Shown piece after piece: positions 43,416 to 52,281 of a DNA stretch of 64,000 nucleotides. The DNA is taken from positions 372,001-436,000 of the forward strand of contig OY282457.1 in assembly GCA_958296235.1 (NCBI GenBank), written 5' to 3'. This stretch comes from an uncultured Candidatus Binatia bacterium (GTDB lineage: Bacteria; Desulfobacterota; Binatia; Bin18). The notes beneath the pieces were generated by a model, which did not search any database, had not been told where the DNA came from, and saw only the letters and a program-made list of their open reading frames with translations. Position numbers and translations under genes: made by a program. Each line of letters starts with the position of its first letter. Position 1 is the first letter of the stretch.

Positions 43416-43733
43416 ATGATACGGGTTGTTTTCTTTAGCGTTGTCTGTCTCAGTCTTGCGCTCAACGCGCCCATCCTGGCGCAGCCTTCACACTATGGCG
43501 ATACGGGGGATAACCTGGGAACGTGGAAATGGGGGTCAGCATCGCCGCCTCAAGTTGATGACTTTGAAGAAGACGACTACGACGGGACAACCTGGGAGCA
43601 AATGTATGAGGACCGTCTCTATGAGCAGGAACTTGAAAAGGAAGACGAGCCGGCTGCATTGTCACTGTTAAACGCTCCTGTCAAGCTCTGGCGTTTCTTT
43701 TGGCCCCAAAAAGACGAAGACGCGCTTGAGTAA
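43416..43733 (+). CDS. Exported acidic hypothetical protein (105 aa)
   Basis: A 105-residue protein: signal peptide VVFFSVVCLSLALNAPILAQ, then a very acidic middle (VDDFEEDDYDGTTWEQMYED) and a C-terminal WRFFWPQKDEDALE. The ATG at 43416 has AGAGGGAG directly upstream; the frame extends 117 bases earlier without support. No family recognised. The acidic stretch could bind cations. It lies back-to-back with larC and end-to-end with a copper-binding protein gene. Confidence 0.55.
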   Translation: MIRVVFFSVVCLSLALNAPILAQPSHYGDTGDNLGTWKWGSASPPQVDDFEEDDYDGTTWEQMYEDRLYEQELEKEDEPAALSLLNAPVKLWRFFWPQKDEDALE

Positions 43734-43753
43734 TACCAGAACTCCGCCGAGCG

Positions 43754-44089
43754 CTATTCGCTCCTCCCCTTCTCCTCTGCTGCTCGTATTGCAATTTTCT
43801 CCACAGCAACCAGATACAAGGTCAGCTTTGTCCGCTCCAGGGTAAAACGGATATGGTCGCCGGGCTTGAGTTTATGGAGCAGACTGGGCTTGTTCACTTC
43901 AAAGCTCATAGTCATGGCCTCCATGAAGCCTGGAATGTCTTCGTGAGCGACGATGACGCGTCGGTCTGGGATCACGACCTTTTCGACAATCCCTTCGCCC
44001 GTGAGAATTTCAGGGGCGGGCGCAGGGCCACAGCCGGCACTCATGCCAAAGAGCGCCCACAAAACAAGGCTGATTTTCTTCACAGTCAC
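43754..44089 (-). CDS. CusF-like periplasmic copper-binding lipoprotein
   Basis: A 111-residue protein with a lipobox (LFGMSAGC) and one CusF-type OB domain. The segment VIVAHEDIPGFMEAMTMSFEV has the His, Met and Met of the Cu(I)-binding motif of CusF-like domains (HEDIPG, then FMEAMTMSF). It probably carries copper in the periplasm. With the copper monooxygenase cluster 4-12 kb away it suggests the organism invests heavily in copper handling. The neighbour just upstream is a NIPSNAP gene, 14 bases away. Confidence 0.82.
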   Translation of the reverse strand: MTVKKISLVLWALFGMSAGCGPAPAPEILTGEGIVEKVVIPDRRVIVAHEDIPGFMEAMTMSFEVNKPSLLHKLKPGDHIRFTLERTKLTLYLVAVEKIAIRAAEEKGRSE

Positions 44090-44103
44090 GAAGGGGCGAG
44101 CGC

Positions 44104-44418
44104 TTATTGCATGGGAGAAAATTTCGTTGGGCTCAGAATTTTATTACTCTGACTGAGGATCACCCCACGCAGCCGCTTGGCCACTTCGGCCCGGCGCGGA
44201 TCCTTGGCCCAGCGCGCCCACTTTTCCTGCCGCTCATTCAGGTCGTTATACGCCCAGAGGTGGACGACTTCGTTAAGCTGGCCGATCTCGCTATACCAGA
44301 ATCCAGCGGGTTTGATCCCGTGTTCGGCTACACCGGGTAGGATAATCGTTTCTGCAACTTCGAGATATTCGGGCAGGCCACCAAAGGCGAGCTGGTAGGT
44401 GCGCAGTTCATAAATCAT
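44104..44418 (-). CDS. NIPSNAP family protein
   Basis: A 104-residue NIPSNAP/dimeric alpha-beta-barrel protein: MIYELRTYQLAFGGLPEYLEV at the start, VVHLWAYNDLNERQEKWARW in the middle. The biochemical role is unknown; relatives accompany degradative enzymes. GGAGGAAG precedes the ATG at 44418. It is followed by the CusF-like gene in the same direction. Confidence 0.82.
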   Translation of the reverse strand: MIYELRTYQLAFGGLPEYLEVAETIILPGVAEHGIKPAGFWYSEIGQLNEVVHLWAYNDLNERQEKWARWAKDPRRAEVAKRLRGVILSQSNKILSPTKFSPMQ

Positions 44419-44555
44419 ACGGCTTCCTCCATAAGGGCTAGAATCTTCCATCTATCCCACCCGGGGCAGAAGTCAAGCTTGTCTGTCGCTTGACTCTTCC
44501 GCCCCTCTTCCGTTACAGCTCGCACATATCGAGTGAGAAGAAAGAGGAGGCACTC

Positions 44556-45128
44556 ATGGCTCTTGATCCCAAGAAAACAGCGCTGATCGTCATAGATGTT
44601 CAGAATGAATACTTTGATGGCAAATGGCCCATCCCTGATGGAAACGTCGCGTTGGACAGAATCGAAGCAGCGATTGAAGCCAGCCAGCAGGCGGGCGCAA
44701 AGATCATCTATGTTCAGCACGAAGTCCTGAATCCTGAGCGCGGGCTGTTCATTCGGGGGACCAATGGCTTTGAACTCCACCCGCGCCTCACCCCTCGCCC
44801 CGAAGACCACCGTATCGTCAAGAATTATCCTGGGTCATTTTCCAAAACTGACCTGGAGGAAACGCTCCGAAAAAATGGCGTCGAGACCTTGGTCGTCTCA
44901 GGGTATATGACGCATATGTGCTGCGACACGACTGCGCGGGAAGGGTTTCACCGGGATTTTCGCGTCTTATTTCTGAACGACGCCACCGCAACGCGCGACG
45001 GTGAGCACCCCACGCTGGGGAAAATAGCGCACGGCGAATTACACCGCTCCACCCTGATTACCCAAGCGTCGATGTTTGCCGAGGTCTTGCCCACCCAGGA
45101 ACTGGTTGAACGTTTGCAGGCGGGTTAG
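44556..45128 (+). CDS. Isochorismatase-family cysteine hydrolase
   Basis: A 190-residue member. The catalytic triad parts are visible: Asp in IVIDVQNEYFDG, Lys in IVKNYPGSF and Cys in VSGYMTHMCCDTTAREG. Family members hydrolyse amides or enol ethers such as nicotinamide, biuret, N-carbamoyl compounds or isochorismate. GAGGAGG lies before the ATG at 44556. Its context (NIPSNAP, luciferase-like enzymes) is catabolic but does not give the substrate. Confidence 0.86.
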   Translation: MALDPKKTALIVIDVQNEYFDGKWPIPDGNVALDRIEAAIEASQQAGAKIIYVQHEVLNPERGLFIRGTNGFELHPRLTPRPEDHRIVKNYPGSFSKTDLEETLRKNGVETLVVSGYMTHMCCDTTAREGFHRDFRVLFLNDATATRDGEHPTLGKIAHGELHRSTLITQASMFAEVLPTQELVERLQAG

Positions 45129-45176
45129 CCAGACATTGGACGAGGAGAGACAGGCCGTCGCGGCATCGCTCCTCGC

Positions 45177-46187
45177 TCATTTTCGAAAATACGGGATAAT
45201 GTGCTCGCCCAGCAGTTCCACTACGCGGTAGGCATGAGAGGCTTCCATGCCTGGCCACCAGATGCGGAAAATAAAATGGTCAATGCCGAGCTGGTGATGG
45301 TGGACTTCGATTTGCTCAATAACCTCTTCGATACTGCCAAGAATGAAGCGGTCCTTGGCCAGTTCCTCAAACGATACGCGAAACGATTCCTCGCCAGGTA
45401 ATTCCTTGTCCTGTCCCCAGTCGGCATAGGCTTGATATTTTTTTTCCAGATACGGCTGGGCAATGGCCAGCGATTCGTCATGCGTTTTGGCGACATGCAT
45501 TTCTTTGATGACAGGGACCTCCAGCGCGTCGGTATGACCAGAGGCGGCCAAAGTGGCTTTATACAGCGCCATCTGGCGTTGCAACGTGTGGGTGGTGGCG
45601 TGGGGATTTACCAACCACGAACACCCCAGCCGGCCGGCGCGCACAATGGCGCTATCATTGTTCGCAGCAATCCAGATAGGCGGATGCGGCTGCTGGACGG
45701 GCCGAATCGTACTCGTCGCGTTTTCCAGACTGAAATGGCTGCCCCGGAAGGATACCTGTTCTTCTGTCCACAGGCGACGGATGAGTTCCAGGGACTCCTC
45801 GAAGCGGGGAATACGGTCACGGCGGCGCGTATTAAATCCCTGATACTCGATATCTCGGTAGCCGAGCCCAACGCCAAAGACGGCCCGGCCATCACTCATG
45901 ACATCAAGCGACGCCACATCTTCAGCCAGACCCACCGGGCTATACAGCGGGAGCAGAATCACCGACAGCACGAGTGACATCGAGCCACTCTCGGCCGCCA
46001 GCCTCGCCAGCAGCGGCAGGCTTTGGATATTCTGATACGGTGGGGCAAGAAAGTGCTGACCGCAGGCAATCGAGTCGAGGCCAGCATCCCGGGCCAATCG
46101 GGTCAGTTCAACTGTTTCCCTGAAGCGTTTGACGGGCGGATCCGTTCGGGGATGCTGGGGCATGGCCATGATGCCAAATTTGATCAT
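45177..46187 (-). CDS. Luciferase-like (LLM class) flavin-dependent oxidoreductase
   Basis: A 336-residue TIM-barrel protein of the bacterial luciferase superfamily. It has the family's ETVELTRLARDAGLDSIACG and the DVMSDGRAVFGVGLGYRDIEY segment that contacts the flavin phosphate. These enzymes use reduced FMN with O2 or F420 to oxidise small carbon compounds, and the substrate is unknown here. AGGAGA precedes the ATG at 46187; a longer frame starts 33 bases earlier. It lies downstream of a second LLM protein on the same strand. Confidence 0.87.
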   Translation of the reverse strand: MIKFGIMAMPQHPRTDPPVKRFRETVELTRLARDAGLDSIACGQHFLAPPYQNIQSLPLLARLAAESGSMSLVLSVILLPLYSPVGLAEDVASLDVMSDGRAVFGVGLGYRDIEYQGFNTRRRDRIPRFEESLELIRRLWTEEQVSFRGSHFSLENATSTIRPVQQPHPPIWIAANNDSAIVRAGRLGCSWLVNPHATTHTLQRQMALYKATLAASGHTDALEVPVIKEMHVAKTHDESLAIAQPYLEKKYQAYADWGQDKELPGEESFRVSFEELAKDRFILGSIEEVIEQIEVHHHQLGIDHFIFRIWWPGMEASHAYRVVELLGEHIIPYFRK

Positions 46188-46261
46188 GCTGCTTCTCCTG
46201 GAGAAAAGGGGCAGGCACAAGCGGACCGCCCCTTCCCTATCCGGGTGACAATCCGTTCCCC

Positions 46262-47119
46262 CTAGAGCACTTCTTTGGCCAGAGATTCCAATTCCGCGAG
46301 AACGGCCTCTTCGCCCTCCTCACTCTGCATCAGCCAGATGGTGACATGGTCCACGCCCGCGGATTTCAGTTCACTGATTTCCTCTTTGGTCCGAAATTTT
46401 TCAGGCCAGCCAAAGGCGAGGACGGAGATTTCTTTGGGATCGCGCCCGGCCTGTTCGGCCATCTCGTTGAGGCGCTGCCGCCCTTCTTTAATGTATTCCA
46501 CAGGTGAAAGAACGGGCATCCAGCCGTCTCCCCATTCGACCACACGCTTAAAGACATACTTTGACGAGCCGCCCATATACACCGGCGGGTGAGGTTTTCG
46601 CGCGGGTTTCGGGAATGAACGGACGGCAGGGAAGTCGTAGTACTTGCCGTGATATTCGGCCTCGTCCTGCGTCCAGAGTTCCTTCATGGCCAGGATGGCA
46701 TCCTTGGTTTGTCCCCAGCGGTGATCAAAGTCACCCCCCATGATCTGCGTCTCTTCTCTCAGCCAGCCCGCGCCAATACCAAAGATGAAGCGCCCACCCG
46801 AGAAATGATCCAAGGTCGCGACTTCTTTGGCCAATTCAAGCGGATTGCGCTCCGGGATCAAACAGATTCCCGTACCAAGTTCAATCGTCCTGGTCACCGC
46901 CGAGGCACGAGCCAAGGATACAAACGGATCAGTGATGCGGCCATACTCGTCTGGAATGACGCCGTCTTCAGAGCCTGGATAGGGCGAGCTGGTTTTAATC
47001 GGAATAATCGCATGTTCCGGCACCCAATAGGAGGCAAAACCCAATTCCTCCGCACGTTGGGCAATGACAGCCGGATCAACCGATCTATCGATACAGAACT
47101 CGAAAACCCCAATTTTCAT
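46262..47119 (-). CDS. F420-dependent LLM-class oxidoreductase
   Basis: A 285-residue luciferase-like protein of the F420-associated subgroup. Typical segments are EELGFASYWVPEHAIIP, ATLDHFSGGRFIFGIGAGWLREE and KPHPPVYMGGSSKYVFKRVVEWGDGWMPV. The ATG at 47119 follows AGAAGGAGG. It would transfer hydride from reduced F420 or FMN; substrate unknown. The next gene in the same direction is a second LLM protein 74 bases on, so the pair is probably co-transcribed. Confidence 0.87.
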   Translation of the reverse strand: MKIGVFEFCIDRSVDPAVIAQRAEELGFASYWVPEHAIIPIKTSSPYPGSEDGVIPDEYGRITDPFVSLARASAVTRTIELGTGICLIPERNPLELAKEVATLDHFSGGRFIFGIGAGWLREETQIMGGDFDHRWGQTKDAILAMKELWTQDEAEYHGKYYDFPAVRSFPKPARKPHPPVYMGGSSKYVFKRVVEWGDGWMPVLSPVEYIKEGRQRLNEMAEQAGRDPKEISVLAFGWPEKFRTKEEISELKSAGVDHVTIWLMQSEEGEEAVLAELESLAKEVL

Positions 47120-47277
47120 ATATTCCTCCTTCTCTTCTGTCTGAATACAGCGCTCCTGACTCTATCACGGACCTCTTGGCACGCCTAGCAGTGAGCGTAT
47201 TCCTTCGATAGTATTCATGCCATATTCACGATTTCAGGCAGCAGCGAGCTGTCGTACCAGAGGGAGGATTGACATCT

Positions 47278-47904
47278 ATGCGGATGATTTTAGTCGGACC
47301 GCCGGGGGCGGGCAAAGGGACGCAGGCCGTGCATCTCGTCGAGCGGTTCAAGATTTCCCATATCTCAACCGGCGACATGCTCCGCGCTGCGGTGAGCGAA
47401 GGGACCGAGTTAGGCAAACAGGCGGACGGTTATATGAAGGCCGGTGGGTTGGTGCCGGATGAACTCGTCATCGCCCTGGTGATAGAACGGATCGGCAAAC
47501 CGGACTGCGCGAAAGGATTTATGCTGGACGGTTTTCCGCGTACCCGGCCCCAGGCTGAGGCGCTGAATGTTGAACTGCACAAAGCCGGGGTTGCCTTAGA
47601 TGTCGTGCTGCAAATCGAAGTCCCGGACAATTTGATTGTCGAACGCATTACCGGCCGACGTTTGGACCCCGATACAGGGGATATCTACCATATGAAATTC
47701 AAGCCGCCGTCGGCGGATATTGCCGGTCGGGTGATACAGCGCAAGGATGATACCGAAGAAGCCTGCCGGGCCCGGCTCGAAAAATACCACTCGGAAACAG
47801 CGCCCATTATCCCTTTTTATGAAGCCCAAGGAAGGCTGAAACGGGTGGATGGCAATGCCGCACCGGATGAGGTCAGTCTGCGTATCCGGCAGGTTTTGGG
47901 TTAG
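47278..47904 (+). CDS. adk: Adenylate kinase
   Basis: A 208-residue nucleotide kinase. The P-loop is GPPGAGKGTQ, followed by STGDMLRAAVSEGTELG, LDGFPRTRPQAE and the LID region ITGRRLDPDTGDIYHMKFKPP (long form without the four-cysteine zinc site). It balances AMP, ADP and ATP. GGAGG precedes the ATG at 47278; the frame extends 9 bases earlier. Confidence 0.95.
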   Translation: MRMILVGPPGAGKGTQAVHLVERFKISHISTGDMLRAAVSEGTELGKQADGYMKAGGLVPDELVIALVIERIGKPDCAKGFMLDGFPRTRPQAEALNVELHKAGVALDVVLQIEVPDNLIVERITGRRLDPDTGDIYHMKFKPPSADIAGRVIQRKDDTEEACRARLEKYHSETAPIIPFYEAQGRLKRVDGNAAPDEVSLRIRQVLG

Positions 47905-47978
47905 GAGATGTAGGCTCACCTGAACGGAGAGGCAGTTCATGCAGCGCCCCTCCGTATCAGACTAGTGGTGCCGCGCTG

Positions 47979-49691
47979 CTACGGCAGCGCAAAGACCGCA
48001 ACAGCGCTCCCCGGTGTGGTGTGGGGATATTTGCCAACGATATCCACGACCAGACCCCCGGCACCACTCGGAACGGCAATATATTGTTTGCCCCCGACCT
48101 TGTAGGAAATCGGTTGTCCCCGAACTGCTGACCCGGTCTGAAACTTCCACAAGACTTCACCTGTGGCGTCATCCAGAGCAAGAGCGTACCCCTTTTGGTT
48201 GCCCGTAAAGACGAGGCCGCCGGCTGTGGCGAGCGCCCCGCCCACCATCGGCCACTCGTCCTTGTAGCGCCACTTCACCTCACCGCTGGTGGGGTCTATA
48301 GCCGTGACGTGACCGTAGGCCGTACCGAGGTCGCCCTGGGTTTGTCCAGGCCCTCCGCCCCAGAATGGGATGCCTTTGATGAAAATGGACTTGGCCTTTT
48401 CCATTTTGCCGCAACTCTCTATTGTCGGGACAAAGATCAGGTTGGCCAGTGGGCTGTAGGCCGCAGCGTACGAGCCATTTTGTCCGCCCACATTCCCAGG
48501 GCAGATAAGTTCGGGATTGCCTCCCTCCAGGGGTACATACTTCGGGTCAACAATCGGTCGACCAGTTTCGTCCAGCCCTTTTGCCCAGTTGAGCTGCTCA
48601 ACATACTGAGAGCCGTGCAGAAACTTCCCATCCCCACGATTCAGGACATACATATAGCCGTTCCGGTTGGGCTGGGCTAAGGCTTTGACAGACTGTCCGC
48701 TGCGCGTTACGTCGAGCAGAAACATGCCCGTGTTGCCATCATAGTCCCAGACATCGTGCGGGGTGAATTGGAAGTACCATTTGATCTCCCCACTATCCGG
48801 GTCAAGGGCCAATACCGAGTTCGTATAGAGATTATCGCCCTCACGTCCATCGCCGTTCCAGTCCGGAGCCGGGTTGCCCGTTGCCCAATACACCAGGTTG
48901 AGGTCCGCATCGTACGAGCCCGTCACCCAGGCCGGACCACCGCCCTGTTTATATGAATCCCCGGCCCACGTCTCAACACCGGGCTCGCCTTTGTCAGGCA
49001 CGGTATAGCGGCGCCACTTCCGCTCCCCAGTCTCAAGATCATAGGCATCGATATAGCCGCGAATGCCGTATTCGCCGCCGGCAATGCCAACAATGACGTT
49101 ATCTCGGACAATCAGGGGGGCCAGGGTAAAGCTGAAGCCGCCGGCATAATCGTCGGCTTGCGTATTCCACACGACCGCACCGGTTTTTCTGTTGAGCGCG
49201 ACAATACGCGCGTCCAGAGTGGCCATAATGACCTTATCCCCAGCCAGCGCTGCGCCCCGGTTACCCGGCCCGCAGCAAATCCGCATATCGTCCGGCAATT
49301 CATGATCGTATTTCCAGAGCGGTTTACCCGTTGCGGCGTCTAAGGCAAAGAGCTTGTTGTAGGCTGCGGTGAGATACATGACACCATCGGCAACCAAAGG
49401 TGAGGCTTGCATTTGTGCGGGCACACCAGTTTGGAAAATCCAGGCGGCCTGAAGTTTTTTGATATTCTGGCGATCAATATCCGTCAGCGGGCTAAATCGC
49501 CAGCCGGCGTAATTCCCCCCGTACATCAACCAGTCAGCGGCGTTGGCCATGCCGTTGAGCAAACGCTCGTGCGTAACCGGCTGAAGCGCGGCGTCGTTCT
49601 TGGCATGAGAGTCAGCGTACAGTGCGGTTGGAGATAGCAGCATGAGCGTGACTGCTATCTGTAAAAATCTCCACAACCAGAAACCTCGCAT
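47979..49691 (-). CDS. PQQ-dependent alcohol dehydrogenase, lanthanide-type (XoxF/ExaF-like)
   Basis: A 570-residue periplasmic quinoprotein with a signal peptide (FLQIAVTLMLLSPTALYA). The start is ATG 49691 with GAGGAGG; the open frame is 75 bases longer. The vicinal disulfide C139-C140 (RICCGPG), the eight-bladed propeller repeats and the metal ligands E207 (GGEYG), N273 (GNPAPDW) and D316 are present. D318 follows in WDYDG; this extra aspartate two residues after the catalytic one marks lanthanide-dependent enzymes. It would oxidise an alcohol formed by the monooxygenase upstream to an aldehyde. No cytochrome cL gene is nearby, so the cupredoxin could be the electron acceptor (inference). 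Confidence 0.9.
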   Translation of the reverse strand: MRGFWLWRFLQIAVTLMLLSPTALYADSHAKNDAALQPVTHERLLNGMANAADWLMYGGNYAGWRFSPLTDIDRQNIKKLQAAWIFQTGVPAQMQASPLVADGVMYLTAAYNKLFALDAATGKPLWKYDHELPDDMRICCGPGNRGAALAGDKVIMATLDARIVALNRKTGAVVWNTQADDYAGGFSFTLAPLIVRDNVIVGIAGGEYGIRGYIDAYDLETGERKWRRYTVPDKGEPGVETWAGDSYKQGGGPAWVTGSYDADLNLVYWATGNPAPDWNGDGREGDNLYTNSVLALDPDSGEIKWYFQFTPHDVWDYDGNTGMFLLDVTRSGQSVKALAQPNRNGYMYVLNRGDGKFLHGSQYVEQLNWAKGLDETGRPIVDPKYVPLEGGNPELICPGNVGGQNGSYAAAYSPLANLIFVPTIESCGKMEKAKSIFIKGIPFWGGGPGQTQGDLGTAYGHVTAIDPTSGEVKWRYKDEWPMVGGALATAGGLVFTGNQKGYALALDDATGEVLWKFQTGSAVRGQPISYKVGGKQYIAVPSGAGGLVVDIVGKYPHTTPGSAVAVFALP

Positions 49692-49796
49692 GGATAATGC
49701 CTCCTCAGAGAGAATTGACGATAAAAAATGTGGTCGAACCCTACTGATTTTTAGACTGAAGGTCAAGGCAAAGAGCGCATATGACGCCCCAAACCC

Positions 49797-50513
49797 CTAT
49801 GGGAAAAGGCGCAACCTTCTCCCCACGAAGAGCGCCCCGACGATACCGAACAGAACGCCCGCCCCGTGCGTCCATCCGTTCCAGGCGAGTGCATACGGGT
49901 CCCGCAGCCGTGGTCCGGTCACACCAGGAATACTGGGCAGATCCCCATCTCCAGCACCAGCCTTGAGCTGCGCCTTCATTCCCTTTTCCATGTGCTGGGG
50001 AACATCACAGTGTACGAGATACGTCTTGTCTCCGGGCGGGAGAATAAACGTACTGGTCCGCTGTCCTTTGCCCGCCACTTCAAGGGTAAACATCCCCTGG
50101 GGGTAGATGTAGCGCGGAAGGCCGTGCAGCATCCACTGGTGACGAACGCTGTCCGTATTAATGAGCGTCACCGTGAGTTTCGTACACGGCTCAAAACTCC
50201 ATTCGCTTCGATCATACGCGAACATCGTCCCCGGGCGGGCAAATTCTTTTCCGGCGCGAACGGTGATCTCGTGTTCACCTGAGAGACGTGGACAACCCCG
50301 GGGGAGTTGGTCCGTGTTTTCATTCATCACCATACCTGCAGTATCGAGCTGCATCCCGTGATGATGATGGGCATGCTCTTGCGCCGCGCTGCCCGCGTTG
50401 AAAAGCACAGTAAACAAGGCGCTCACAATCAGTGCGGAGACGGTCCGCGGAAGATGCCTGCTCCGGGACACCCCTGTCCCCTTCCGATCCTCTTCTCTGA
50501 GAAAAAAATCCAT
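49797..50513 (-). CDS. Membrane-tethered cupredoxin (type 1 copper protein)
   Basis: A 238-residue protein: hydrophobic N-terminal segment, a histidine cluster after the cleavage area (EHAHHHHGM at about 46-54), a cupredoxin fold at about 75-185, and a C-terminal membrane helix (GVLFGIVGALFVG) ending in RRLRLFP. The type-1 copper ligands are probably H125 (VRHQWM), C169, H174 and M179 (HCDVPQHMEKGM). It begins 12 bases after the multicopper oxidase with GAGGAGA upstream. A periplasmic electron carrier linking the monooxygenase, oxidase and alcohol dehydrogenase is the likely role. The His-rich part may also collect copper. Confidence 0.82.
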   Translation of the reverse strand: MDFFLREEDRKGTGVSRSRHLPRTVSALIVSALFTVLFNAGSAAQEHAHHHHGMQLDTAGMVMNENTDQLPRGCPRLSGEHEITVRAGKEFARPGTMFAYDRSEWSFEPCTKLTVTLINTDSVRHQWMLHGLPRYIYPQGMFTLEVAGKGQRTSTFILPPGDKTYLVHCDVPQHMEKGMKAQLKAGAGDGDLPSIPGVTGPRLRDPYALAWNGWTHGAGVLFGIVGALFVGRRLRLFP

Positions 50514-50525
50514 TGAAGATTCTCC

Positions 50526-52226
50526 TCACCGGTGTCGAGTCCAGCGTCTTCTAAGGGAACAAGCCGCGCCGATGAGGAAGCCGATACCTATCCCCAACAT
50601 GAGGGCGTACCCCCAGGGCAGGGAGCGAGCGCCGGCCTCGCCAAGCAGACTGACGGCTTCCAGTTCAGCCCAGACGGGAATCTTCTTTTGATAATATTCC
50701 TTGGTGAAAAACGGCGCCCATTCCATCCCCTGCGTTTTCGGCTGGCCGGCTGTGCCCAAATAGTCCTGGTAGACAATGGCACTGATATTGCCACCAGGGT
50801 TGATCCCATCAGTGGTGATAGCCTTTTCCTTATGGTCGTGGAGCAGCCAGATGCCTGGTCCATAATTATGCAAGCCATCATCAGTGGTGTTGAGGAGGAG
50901 GTCCACCCGTTGGGCCGGGCTAATCCAGACGACATCACGGGTGATTTGCGCAGCCGGATTATGTTCGACGCCGTCGTAATGCGTCAGCCTGACTTTATGC
51001 CCATGCGTATGCAGCGAGATGCCTTCTGCTCCGCCATTGAGCACGCGCAGTTTGACGCGCTCATTCGGGGCGACAACAATAAGCGACTCACGGGTCGTGT
51101 AGGGAAAGGAGCGACCGTTAAGTAAGAAATAGTCAGGGTCTTGATCGGTAATATCATAGCGGCGATTGGTCGCTTCGGCGATTAATCGAGGATCGCCGGC
51201 GGTCTGAATAATATTATTCAACGTCGGGTCAATGTCCTGGTAGTGCAAATCGAATTCCCGGTCATACGACTCTCTGACTGCTACAGAGACGGAGCGCACC
51301 CGACCGGCCCCGATATTGAGCGTTTGGAGCCAGTTATTTGGCCGGTTGTCTTCAACCACAAACATACCCTGGAGTCCCATCAGAATATGGACATGGGGTT
51401 GGACGTGGCAGTGATAAAACATCGTACCCGTTTGACGCGGGGTCATTTCATAGGTACGGCTCGTCCCTGGTGTGACTGGCATTTCACTCGCAATCGGAAC
51501 GCCATCATTGCCCTCGCCGGTGGCGTCAACATAGGGATGGTCTACCCCGTGGAAGTGTATGGTGTGCGGCAGATAGTGCGCATTCTCCAAGGTCACCCGG
51601 AGCGTATCACCCTGCTCTACGCGAATCACCGGAGATGGGGCGCGCAGGGTCGGATGCGCCTGCTCACTCTCAAAGTTTTCAGTCGCCATGCCGCGCGATT
51701 TCGGTGCAAAAACCCAGAGTCCGGGCTGTACGCCAGGCGCAATAGCATAGGCGGGGAACGGCGCGGGGTCATCCGGTGAGTGCCCGTTCAGTTCTACGAC
51801 TTCAAGCCGGATATGAATCTCATCCGGGTCGCCATCCCCATCTCTGTCGTTCTCTTTCACCACCGTATTGGGCGTCAGCCGGGTCTCCATAAGGGTATGC
51901 AGGGCAATATTATTCGTTCCTTTGACAAAGGCCGCAATCTCCGCCGGGTTGTCTGGATCACACACCGGTGATGCTTCTACGGCAACGCCCTCAATAGTCT
52001 GAGGTTTCCGCCAGTCCGGGTGTCTGTCCAGACAAAATGGCTCCACACTGACAGGGCTTATTTCACGACTGGGAGGCGGCTTGTGGTAGGACTCTTCACC
52101 GATATATTGATACGCAAAGTCTTGTATTGGGCGGGGGAGCCAGGCACGCGGAACGAGAAAAAGCGTCCCAAGAGCGAGCACACTCAGAAGAAGGCAGAAA
52201 AAGAGCAGACCGCGCAGCCACATCAT
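50526..52226 (-). CDS. Membrane-anchored multicopper oxidase
   Basis: A 566-residue protein with membrane helices at the N-terminus (LLFFCLLLSVLALGTLFLV) and C-terminus (YALMLGIGIGFLIGAACSL). Two cupredoxin regions are present. The first contains HTIHFHGVDH (H221-H230) and YHCHVQPHVHILM (C273, H278, M283), the only HCH cysteine motif. The second contains LHTHGH (H406-H410) and LLHDHKE (H463, H465) without the Cys-His pair expected in three-domain laccases. It thus resembles the two-domain oxidases, or a nitrite-reductase-like arrangement. An EF-hand-like DRDGDGDPDE near 127-136 may bind calcium. It lies between the second 190-residue protein and the cupredoxin. Function could be copper oxidation or electron transfer to O2. 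Confidence 0.85.
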   Translation of the reverse strand: MMWLRGLLFFCLLLSVLALGTLFLVPRAWLPRPIQDFAYQYIGEESYHKPPPSREISPVSVEPFCLDRHPDWRKPQTIEGVAVEASPVCDPDNPAEIAAFVKGTNNIALHTLMETRLTPNTVVKENDRDGDGDPDEIHIRLEVVELNGHSPDDPAPFPAYAIAPGVQPGLWVFAPKSRGMATENFESEQAHPTLRAPSPVIRVEQGDTLRVTLENAHYLPHTIHFHGVDHPYVDATGEGNDGVPIASEMPVTPGTSRTYEMTPRQTGTMFYHCHVQPHVHILMGLQGMFVVEDNRPNNWLQTLNIGAGRVRSVSVAVRESYDREFDLHYQDIDPTLNNIIQTAGDPRLIAEATNRRYDITDQDPDYFLLNGRSFPYTTRESLIVVAPNERVKLRVLNGGAEGISLHTHGHKVRLTHYDGVEHNPAAQITRDVVWISPAQRVDLLLNTTDDGLHNYGPGIWLLHDHKEKAITTDGINPGGNISAIVYQDYLGTAGQPKTQGMEWAPFFTKEYYQKKIPVWAELEAVSLLGEAGARSLPWGYALMLGIGIGFLIGAACSLRRRWTRHR

Positions 52227-52281
52227 TCAACATGTACTGTGAACAGAGCGTTAGGAAAAGGGGGGATGGGTGGTTTCGCAC

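Noticed and set aside
47979-49691. Calcium-type methanol dehydrogenase MxaF
   Set aside because: The additional Asp in WDYDG and the lack of mxaI/mxaG/mxaJ neighbours argue for the lanthanide-type group.
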